In this document: positions 57,821-64,000 of the stretch, piece by piece
How the letters are laid out: the number at the start of each line of letters is the position of its first letter
Position numbering within the stretch: the first letter of the stretch is position 1
NCBI RefSeq assembly: GCF_904846065.1
Contig: NZ_CAJGZV010000001.1
Span: 620,001 to 684,000 of the forward strand
Source: Psychrobacter immobilis
Lineage (GTDB): Bacteria > Pseudomonadota > Gammaproteobacteria > Pseudomonadales > Moraxellaceae
DNA length: 64,000 bases
Direction: 5' to 3'
Translations under genes and position numbers: made by a program
The notes under the pieces: generated by a model
Database searches by the model: none
Told to the model about the DNA's origin: nothing
Seen by the model: only the letters and a program-made list of their open reading frames with translations

Positions 57821-58450
57821 ATGCCCTCAAGTCACAACAATAGAGTCAGTAGCTGGGATGAGATAGAAGACTCAGCGCTGGTTCAATTGGTGTATGTTAG
57901 TAGTTTGACGCTTGTCTCACGTTTAAGCGCCTCTATATTTGATGAAGTAGAATGTCATGCGCGTAACTATAATCAACAGCATGGCATTACAGGTACTCTA
58001 TGTTATGGTAGTGGTCATTTTTTGCAATGCATCGAAGGTGAGAAAGCGCACGTATTTGCCTTAAAGCAACGCATATTTGCGGATAAGCGCCATAAGAATA
58101 CTGAAATATTGCTGTTACAGACGATAGAACATCGCCGTTTTGCGGATTGGCGTATGCGCTTATTATTTTTAGAGCGTTGGTTATGGTCACCAGCGAGCAA
58201 AAAGCAAGCCGCACAGTTATCGCTATATTTGCCATTTGCGCCGCATAATTGGTCGCCTGATCGTACCGAGAATTTTTTACAAATCATCAAAACCTTTGAT
58301 ACGCCGCCACATATTAAAGCGGCTGGTATTACCTATAATGCACTGGGCAACATGTTTCGTCATATCGCCGCCCCGCATCAAGCATTTTTAATCGTTCAAG
58401 GTTTTTTAAGTGTGTTATTAGTGGTAGCGCTAGTGTTGTTATTTTTATAA
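57821..58450 (+). CDS. BLUF-domain blue-light sensor with C-terminal membrane anchor
   Basis: Flavin-binding photoreceptor. The BLUF domain occupies about residues 16-112, with Tyr in LVQLVYVSSLT, Asn in ARNYNQQHGITGTLCY, Gln in GHFLQCIEG and Trp in RRFADWRMRLL: the residues needed for the flavin hydrogen-bond switch. The C-terminal about 95 residues are unassigned and end in a hydrophobic helix (LIVQGFLSVLLVVALVLLFL), suggesting membrane attachment. BLUF proteins usually act through partner proteins or fused enzymes; no output domain is visible. AGGA is about 11 bases before ATG 57821. The IS630 element ends 177 bp upstream. Confidence 0.9.
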   Translation: MPSSHNNRVSSWDEIEDSALVQLVYVSSLTLVSRLSASIFDEVECHARNYNQQHGITGTLCYGSGHFLQCIEGEKAHVFALKQRIFADKRHKNTEILLLQTIEHRRFADWRMRLLFLERWLWSPASKKQAAQLSLYLPFAPHNWSPDRTENFLQIIKTFDTPPHIKAAGITYNALGNMFRHIAAPHQAFLIVQGFLSVLLVVALVLLFL

Positions 58451-58477
58451 ATAATCACTTTTATAAGACAAAAAAAA

Positions 58478-58511
58478 GACGCTAAATATCAATGTTTAGC
58501 GTCATTTTTTA
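58478..58511. terminator. Bidirectional terminator after the BLUF gene
   Basis: GACGCTAAA/TTTAGCGTC stem with A8 and T6 flanks, between the BLUF gene and the convergent FAD dehydrogenase gene. Confidence 0.92.
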
Positions 58512-58549
58512 TGCCATTTTAATTATGAGCTTAATCATTGAATAAGCAC

Positions 58550-59992
58550 TTACATATCAAAAATCTTGCCACGGTTCATAATGTTATTCGGATCAAAGAC
58601 TTTTTTTACCTCTCGTAAGTACTCAATCTCAGTCTCACTGCGGCTATATTGTAAATAAGGCTTTTTAGTCATACCGACGCCATGCTCAGCCGAAACCGAA
58701 CCGCCATACTTTTGCACCGTCTCAAACACGTGTTTGTTGACGATTTGACACTCTGCAAAGAAATCATCTTTACTCATGTCTTCAGGCTTTAGAATATTAA
58801 GATGCAAGTTGCCATCGCCAATATGACCGAACCAGCAGACTTCAAAGTCAGGGTAGTTGCTGCTGACGATGTGATCAATCTCGGTGATAAACTCAGGGAC
58901 ATAGCTTATTAGTACGGATACATCGTTCTTATAAGGCGTAAATACTGAGATGGTCTCAGAGATGTATTCACGCAGCTTCCACAGCTCTTCAGCCTGTGCC
59001 AAGCTCTGGCTCATGACACCATCGACGACCCAACCTTGCTCCATGCATTCTTCAAATATCGCCATGGCTTTATCCATGATCGGCTCGTATGGCGCTTCGA
59101 ACTCTAATAGCGTATAAAATTTGGTGCGCGATTCAAATGGCTCTTGTACTTGACCATGTGCCATCAATTTATCAATCGCCACATCATCAAAGAACTCAAA
59201 AGCGGTCAAATCAATCTTTGCTTGAAAGGCTGATAGCACATTCATGACATCATTAAAGCTGTCCATGCCCAGTACCATGACGTTTAAGTCTTGCGGCTGA
59301 CGCTCAAGCTTGATTTGCGCGTGGGTGACAAGCCCAAGTGTGCCTTCGCTACCGATAAATAATTGGCGTAAGTCATAACCCGTAGCATTTTTGACCATAC
59401 CGCGGTTGAGCTGCAAGATATCGCCTTTACCAGTGACCACTGTCAGCCCCATAATCCATTGACGAGTCATGCCATAGCGTATGACTTTGATACCGCCTGC
59501 ATTGGTGCCAATATTGCCACCGATTTGACTTGAGCCAGCTGAGGCAAAGTCGACAGGGTAGTAGAGGTCTTTAGACTCTGCGAATGATTGCAACTGCTGA
59601 GTAATGACGCCTGCTTCGACTTCAACTATTCGATCGGCTGGATAAAACTGTCCGATACGGTTCATTTTATCCATACTGACGACAATCTCGCCATTGGCGG
59701 CGACAGCACCAGCTGACAAACCGGTACGACCGCCACTTGGCGTTAACACCACATTGTGCTCATTGGCAAGCAATACGATGGCTTGTACTTGCTCAGTGGT
59801 CTTTGGAAAGAGAATAGCAGCAGCGGCAGGGGCAAAGTGCTTGGTCCAGTCCTTGCCCCAATGTTCTAAACTCTCAGGGTCGGTTTTGATTTGGCTGGCG
59901 TCAAACTGATGGGCATCAATGAGCGTGCTTAAAATAGTTTGAACAGCAGCTGTATGGGTTGCAGAGGTGCTTTGGCTAGATAAAGAAGTCAT
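58550..59992 (-). CDS. FAD-linked D-2-hydroxyglutarate dehydrogenase-like oxidoreductase
   Basis: FAD_binding_4/FAD-oxidase C protein of about 480 residues. The FAD domain has LTPSGGRTGLSAGAVAANGE, SSQIGGNIGTNAGGIKVIRY and LRQLFIGSEGTLGLVT. The C-terminal catalytic part has CWFGHIGDGNLHLNILKPED and VSAEHGVGMTKKPYLQ. The family includes D-lactate and D-2-hydroxyglutarate dehydrogenases. The divergent serA makes D-2-hydroxyglutarate as predicted, because SerA can reduce 2-oxoglutarate, so recycling of that product is the most likely role; I infer the substrate from context. ATG 59992 is preferred over TTG 59998. Confidence 0.85.
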   Translation of the reverse strand: MTSLSSQSTSATHTAAVQTILSTLIDAHQFDASQIKTDPESLEHWGKDWTKHFAPAAAAILFPKTTEQVQAIVLLANEHNVVLTPSGGRTGLSAGAVAANGEIVVSMDKMNRIGQFYPADRIVEVEAGVITQQLQSFAESKDLYYPVDFASAGSSQIGGNIGTNAGGIKVIRYGMTRQWIMGLTVVTGKGDILQLNRGMVKNATGYDLRQLFIGSEGTLGLVTHAQIKLERQPQDLNVMVLGMDSFNDVMNVLSAFQAKIDLTAFEFFDDVAIDKLMAHGQVQEPFESRTKFYTLLEFEAPYEPIMDKAMAIFEECMEQGWVVDGVMSQSLAQAEELWKLREYISETISVFTPYKNDVSVLISYVPEFITEIDHIVSSNYPDFEVCWFGHIGDGNLHLNILKPEDMSKDDFFAECQIVNKHVFETVQKYGGSVSAEHGVGMTKKPYLQYSRSETEIEYLREVKKVFDPNNIMNRGKIFDM

Positions 59993-60473
59993 GGTCAAAT
60001 CTCGGTATAAACGTAAGCGCTATGCCTAAAGGGGATTATTATATCGCTAAATGGATATAAACATAGCCACATAGGTATGTTTATATAGTACGTATTTATA
60101 TGATTATAAGTGAGCCAGTAAAGCAATGATAGAAAGATGTCATGCTGCGTGCTTATATGGCGGTAAATGGCAAAAAATAGTTTAATAAACGTCGAACAGC
60201 ATGATTTACTATAGCATAAAAAGTTTTCAGGCTTGATAACCAATAATTCATCTAATCTGCTAACATCGCCGCCCAATTTTGTGTAAGATATCCAGACTGT
60301 TTTCGTTTCACCCACCCTATAGTTAAAGCATTGGTAAGTGGTTACGACGTTAACCTCATTTAATGTACTCAGTGTATGGTTTGCGCTTGGTTACTTTGTA
60401 CCTACTTTAAACGGCTTCGACTACAGATTATCCCTCAGATAATTTTACAAGACAATTATAGGACAGTTCTCAT
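59993..60473. other. Divergent promoter region between D-2HG dehydrogenase and serA
   Basis: 481-bp region that should carry both promoters. A 106-codon minus-strand frame (59995-60315) is probably spurious. AGGA lies 9 bases before the serA ATG. No operator was identified. Confidence 0.4.
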
Positions 60474-61700
60474 ATGGCGTTATCACTACAAAAAGACAAA
60501 ATCCGGTTTTTATTGCTTGAAGGTCTACATGACAATGCTTTAAAAGTATTGGAAGGAGCTGGTTATCATAACATCGAGAATATCAGTCACGCATTAGATC
60601 AAGATGAGCTGATCGAAAAAATTAAAGACGCTCACTTTATCGGTATCCGTTCGCGTACGCAATTGACACGTGAAGTACTTGAGCACGCGCACAAGCTCAT
60701 CGGTATTGGCTGCTTTTGTATCGGTACCAACCAAGTAGACTTAGACGCCGCTCGTGATTTGGGTATTCCCGTCTTTAACGCGCCATACTCAAATACCCGT
60801 TCGGTGGCTGAACTGGTATTGGCCGAAGCCATCATGCTATATCGCGGCATTCCTGAAAAGAACGCGACCGTACATCGTGGCGGTTGGGGCAAGTCTGCGA
60901 CCAATTCACATGAAGTACGTGGTAAGACTATCGGTATCGTCGGTTATGGTTCTATCGGTTCGCAACTGTCTGTCTTAGCAGAAAGCTTTGGCATGAAAGT
61001 CATTTATCATGATGCTGTGACCAAATTGCCACTAGGTAATGCGGTACAAGTAGGTAGCTTAGAAGAGCTACTATCAATGGCTGACATCGTGACTTTGCAT
61101 GTACCTGATGTACCAAGCACCCGCTACATGATGAAAGCTGAGCAGTTCGCCCATATGAAAGACGGCAGTTACTTTATCAATGCCGCTCGTGGTACTTGCG
61201 TAGAGATTGATGATTTAGCCGCTGTGCTTGAATCTGGTAAAATACTGGGCGCGGCGATCGACGTATTCCCGAAAGAGCCAAAATCAGCTGATGAAGAGTT
61301 TGAATCACCACTGCGTAAATTTGATAACGTCATCTTGACGCCGCACATTGGTGGCTCAACTCAAGAAGCACAGGCCAATATCGGACTTGAAGTCGCTGAT
61401 AAGTTTGTTAGATACTCTGACCAAGGTGACACAGCGACAGCCGTGAACTTCCCAGAAGTTTCTATTCCATTCAAAGAAAACTCGCATCGTCTATTACATA
61501 TCCATAGAAACGTGCCAGGCGTGTTGTCTCAGATCAACCGTCTGTTTGCAGAAGCAGGAATTAACATCCTAGCACAAAGCCTGATGACAGAAGGTGATGT
61601 CGGTTATTTGGTCATGGATGTTGATTACAATGATTCAACTGCCGCGCTAGATCAGTTAAAAGACGTAGAAGAGACGATTCGCGTGCGTATTTTGTTTTAA
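60474..61700 (+). CDS. serA: D-3-phosphoglycerate dehydrogenase
   Basis: First enzyme of serine synthesis, NAD-dependent. The NAD site is GIVGYGSIGSQLSVLAE (about 153-169). Catalytic Arg is in NAARGT, Glu in KEPKSADEEF-adjacent sequence, and His in LTPHIGGSTQEAQ. The C-terminal ACT domain (about 338-408) with HIHRNVPGVLSQINRLFAEA is the serine-feedback site, as in E. coli SerA (410 residues). ATG 60474 has AGGA upstream. Divergent from a D-2-hydroxyglutarate dehydrogenase. Confidence 0.97.
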   Translation: MALSLQKDKIRFLLLEGLHDNALKVLEGAGYHNIENISHALDQDELIEKIKDAHFIGIRSRTQLTREVLEHAHKLIGIGCFCIGTNQVDLDAARDLGIPVFNAPYSNTRSVAELVLAEAIMLYRGIPEKNATVHRGGWGKSATNSHEVRGKTIGIVGYGSIGSQLSVLAESFGMKVIYHDAVTKLPLGNAVQVGSLEELLSMADIVTLHVPDVPSTRYMMKAEQFAHMKDGSYFINAARGTCVEIDDLAAVLESGKILGAAIDVFPKEPKSADEEFESPLRKFDNVILTPHIGGSTQEAQANIGLEVADKFVRYSDQGDTATAVNFPEVSIPFKENSHRLLHIHRNVPGVLSQINRLFAEAGINILAQSLMTEGDVGYLVMDVDYNDSTAALDQLKDVEETIRVRILF

Positions 61701-61736
61701 ATAATATTTGCATGCAAACATTATTTTTAGCCTAGC

Positions 61737-61775
61737 AATAGCAGACCATCATTCAGATGGTCTGCTATTTTTTTG
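61737..61775 (+). terminator. Intrinsic terminator of serA
   Basis: AATAGCAGACCATC pairs perfectly with GATGGTCTGCTATT around a 5-base loop, followed by seven T. Confidence 0.95.
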
Positions 61776-62108
61776 TCTTAAATCAAGCAATTGCAATGTT
61801 CAATCATGGCATTGATGCTTTTTATTTATGAGTAACACGAATTATAGCGAATGTAAGTTTTACATTCACTATACTCATTTTTATATAAGTTAACATTATC
61901 TTAATTATACGGTCTTATTAACAATCTAAACTACACCAGTACATTAAGCCTATAATGATGAATATATTTTTAATGAACAACATGATTAACTATGTTTTTG
62001 AGGTAAATCACGGTTATTTTCTACGGACAGGCATACTTAAAAATGGTAAATAGCTTGCTGAAGAAGATAATTCATTTAACACATACAATTGACTGAATAG
62101 GATGATTC
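61776..62108 (+). promoter_or_regulatory. Upstream region of hydroxyisourate hydrolase with inverted repeat
   Basis: 333 bp, AT-rich, no gene. GAATGTAA (61849-61856) and TTACATTC (61860-61867) form a perfect inverted repeat with a 3-base spacer, a possible operator. A TATAAT-like TATAATG near 61951 is a weak promoter candidate. Confidence 0.4.
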
Positions 62109-62540
62109 ATGAAAAAAAACTTACTCAAGGCAGCTGCATTTGGTAGCGTATTAGCTATGACTGCAACGGCTAGCCATGCTGCTGGTGATCAAGATAAATA
62201 TCAATTATCTAGTCATATTTTAGACATTAGTACAGGCAAACCAGCACCAAACGTCAATGTAAAACTGATGATGCAAGAGAAAACTGGTAGCTGGAAATTG
62301 CTTAATGCGCAAAAGACTGATAATAATGGTCGTATCGGCAACTTCTTACCGAATCAAGACGGCGTTGAGCATGATGGTACTTATAAGTTGATTTTTGAGA
62401 CGACTCCTTATTTCCGAAATCAAGGTCTAGAGTCTTTCTATCCATATGTTGAAGTCAATTTCAATATCGAAGGCGATAACCATTACCATGTGCCAATCAC
62501 TTTGTCTCCATACGGCTATAGCACTTACCGCGGTAGCTAA
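62109..62540 (+). CDS. hiuH: Periplasmic 5-hydroxyisourate hydrolase (transthyretin-like)
   Basis: Hydrolyses 5-hydroxyisourate, the unstable product of uricase. A Sec signal peptide (about 1-24, cleavage after SHA) precedes a transthyretin-like domain. Hallmark segments are LSSHILDISTGKPAPNVNV (catalytic His), TDNNGRIGNF, and the C-terminal HYHVPITLSPYGYSTYRGS with His and the YRGS end typical of the enzyme rather than of hormone-binding transthyretin. It has 143 residues. Bacterial homologues such as E. coli HiuH (YedX) are periplasmic. No uricase or OHCU decarboxylase gene is adjacent in this window. AGGA precedes ATG 62109. Confidence 0.92.
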   Translation: MKKNLLKAAAFGSVLAMTATASHAAGDQDKYQLSSHILDISTGKPAPNVNVKLMMQEKTGSWKLLNAQKTDNNGRIGNFLPNQDGVEHDGTYKLIFETTPYFRNQGLESFYPYVEVNFNIEGDNHYHVPITLSPYGYSTYRGS

Positions 62541-62580
62541 GCCATATTACGTGCTAAATAAGCCGTAAGTTAATACTAAT

Positions 62581-62636
62581 AAAGCAAAAAAGGACGCCCC
62601 AATCAAAAATTTGATTGGGGCGTCCTTTTTTGCTTT
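62581..62636. terminator. Exceptionally long perfect terminator between hiuH and trhO
   Basis: Two 27-base arms are perfectly complementary with only 2 bases between them (centre at about 62608). The arms include GGACGCCCCAATC/GATTGGGGCGTCC and A6/T6 tracts. It acts on both convergent genes. Confidence 0.95.
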
Positions 62637-62650
62637 TATCAAGCTTAAAT

Positions 62651-63736
62651 TTATTCAGCGTTAGCTTTATTGGCTTCTTCTGCTTGACGACGTGCTTCGA
62701 TTTTAGCGGCTTTGCGTTTCTCAATCACATCAATCACATCACTACCAATATGTGCTTCGCCACGTTTTTTTGCTAACTGCATTTGATGCTCACGTTCGCG
62801 AAATCTGGCTTTTTGCTCATCCGTTGCTTTATCAATACAATGCGGGCAAGACTCACCTTTGATATAAGCAAGGCTTTGCATGTCATCGACAGTAATGGGC
62901 ATACGGCAGGCGAAGCATTGCTCATAGTTGCCTTTTTCTAAGTTATGATTGACCGACACGCGGTTATCAAAAACGAAGCAATCGCCTTGCCACATAGAGT
63001 CGCTGGCTGGAATTTCTTCTAGATATTTTAAGATGCCGCCCTCTAAGTGATACACCTCTTCAAAGCCTTGCTCACGCATATAAGCAGTAGACTTCTCACA
63101 GCGTATACCACCAGTACAGAACATCGCGACTTTTTTATGTTTGGCTGGATCCATCTCTTTTGCGACGTATTCTGGGAACTCGCGGAACGTTTCGGTATTT
63201 GGATTGACGGCATTTTGGAACGTACCGATTTTAACTTCATAATCATTACGGGTGTCGATAAGAATGACGTCAGGGTCTGAGATTAACGCATTCCATTCGC
63301 TTGGTTTTACATAGCGTCCAACTGATTGCAATGGGTCGATATTTTCAACGCCCATGGTAACGATTTCTTTTTTGAGCTTCACTTTGGTACGATAAAAAGG
63401 CTGAGCATCGGTATAAGATTCTTTAAAGGTAAAGCTGCCAATCGCTTCGATACTGCGCAGATACTCAAGGACGTTATCAATACCTTGGCGTGTGCCAGAA
63501 ATCGTACCATTAATGCCTTCATTAGCAATCAATAACGTGCCTTTGACATCATTATCGAGCATATTATTTAAAATTGGCTCGCGGTATTGCTCAAAGTCAG
63601 CAAAACGCGTGAACTTATATAGAGCGGCAACGACGATGTTATTGGTGACGCTATCGTAGGCAGGGGTTGATTTGTTGTCGGTGACAGTGCTGTTTTGGAT
63701 ATTGCTATCTATATTATGGTCTTGAAGGGTACTCAT
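62651..63736 (-). CDS. trhO: tRNA uridine(34) hydroxylase TrhO (rhodanese-like)
   Basis: Rhodanese-family enzyme that hydroxylates U34 of certain tRNAs to 5-hydroxyuridine. A UPF0176-type N-domain has [18 protein letters not shown] and [20 protein letters not shown]. The rhodanese domain has [15 protein letters not shown] and the active Cys in [18 protein letters not shown], then [13 protein letters not shown]. The C-terminal cysteine-rich part has CFACRMPI and CPHC, with a basic Ala-rich end. ATG 63736 has AGGAG upstream. It has 361 residues, close to E. coli TrhO (YceA, about 350). Confidence 0.95.
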   Translation of the reverse strand: MSTLQDHNIDSNIQNSTVTDNKSTPAYDSVTNNIVVAALYKFTRFADFEQYREPILNNMLDNDVKGTLLIANEGINGTISGTRQGIDNVLEYLRSIEAIGSFTFKESYTDAQPFYRTKVKLKKEIVTMGVENIDPLQSVGRYVKPSEWNALISDPDVILIDTRNDYEVKIGTFQNAVNPNTETFREFPEYVAKEMDPAKHKKVAMFCTGGIRCEKSTAYMREQGFEEVYHLEGGILKYLEEIPASDSMWQGDCFVFDNRVSVNHNLEKGNYEQCFACRMPITVDDMQSLAYIKGESCPHCIDKATDEQKARFREREHQMQLAKKRGEAHIGSDVIDVIEKRKAAKIEARRQAEEANKANAE

Positions 63737-63953
63737 GTTTTTCTCCTGCTGGCTAGGTCGCAAACCTAGTGCGTTGGGTTTAAGGTGCTTTTTAAAATTA
63801 ACGGTTGAAACTAATTAGTAAGATTCATAACACTAGTGCAATTGTGGAATTGACTAATGCGGGCGTAGTGTAGCAAATTTTAGGGAAGTTTTGGAGGTTT
63901 TATCATTCTTAAGAAAGATATAGGTGGTGATTATAATAATAAAGATAGACAAC

Positions 63954-63983
63954 AAAAAGCCCAGTAAGATACTGAGCTTTTTT
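63954..63983. terminator. Terminator near the right window edge
   Basis: CAGTA/TACTG with outer AAAAAGC/GCTTTTT and one mismatch makes a stem before a T7 run. It probably serves a gene beyond the window edge, or is the upstream boundary of trhO. The 237-bp segment 63764-64000 has no gene. Confidence 0.75.
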
Positions 63984-64000
63984 TCATATTCACTGCGTAA

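Noticed and set aside
59995-60315. 106-codon minus-strand frame between D-2HG dehydrogenase and serA
   Set aside because: GTG start with no proper ribosome-site spacing, odd Tyr/Ile/His-rich composition and no recognisable family; more likely the non-coding divergent promoter region.

Overview
The window is chromosomal DNA from a gammaproteobacterium of the Moraxellaceae, most probably Psychrobacter. This is inferred from moderate-to-low GC, AT-rich spacers, the family resemblance of OmpA, RelA, EF-Ts and HflX, and the gene orders lepA-lepB-DUF4845-rnc-era-recO and gacS/cysM/rlmD/relA, the latter shared with Pseudomonadales relatives. No rRNA, tRNA, CRISPR array or prophage was seen. One complete insertion sequence and one clear pseudogene are present.

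Layout. 1-5.6 kb: the end of a group 2-type (Kdo-linked) capsule export locus, with a KpsD-like exporter (cut by the window edge), KpsC and KpsS. 6.1-13.1 kb: the lepA-lepB-DUF4845-rnc-era-recO translation/RNA/secretion cluster, ending in a decayed pdxJ. 13.2-20.5 kb: a FimT/GspH-type pseudopilin, a major OmpA, TypA, MscL, a small exported protein and MutM. 20.6-31 kb: relA, rlmD, a PolB-like exonuclease and cysM on the minus strand, facing away from a very large GacS/BarA hybrid kinase. 31-33.7 kb: a crotonase and a Bcr/CflA-type drug exporter. 34.0-38.5 kb: a five-gene signalling operon (periplasmic binding lipoprotein, membrane CheA-like kinase lacking the CheW-binding domain, CheY-like receiver, two CheX-type phosphatases). 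38.9-40.9 kb: rpsB and tsf. 41-50 kb: lytic transglycosylase, LrgAB, HflX, PlsC-type acyltransferase, aldo/keto reductase, FKBP isomerase, cold-shock/DUF1294 membrane protein and GST. 50-56 kb: lspA-ileS, a membrane thioredoxin and a GNAT-nitrilase fusion. 56.7-57.6 kb: an IS630-family element with its two transposase frames split at an A8 tract. 57.8-64 kb: a membrane-anchored BLUF photoreceptor, a D-2-hydroxyglutarate dehydrogenase divergent from serA, a periplasmic 5-hydroxyisourate hydrolase and TrhO.

How the genes work together. KpsC and KpsS build the Kdo linker on which a capsule chain is exported, and KpsD is the outer-membrane exit. LepA, Era, RNase III, TypA, HflX, S2, EF-Ts and IleRS form a ribosome and translation core. 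RelA and GacS are global stress regulators. SerA makes D-2-hydroxyglutarate as a by-product and the divergent FAD dehydrogenase would recycle it. The most unusual unit is the 34-38.5 kb operon. It looks like a self-contained chemosensory-style phosphorelay with its own ligand-binding lipoprotein, but has no MCP, CheW, CheR, CheB or visible output gene. Other points of interest are the pdxJ remnant, a duplicated era start region, several short tandem-repeat arrays in spacers, and a pair of mutually exclusive hairpins between rpsB and tsf.
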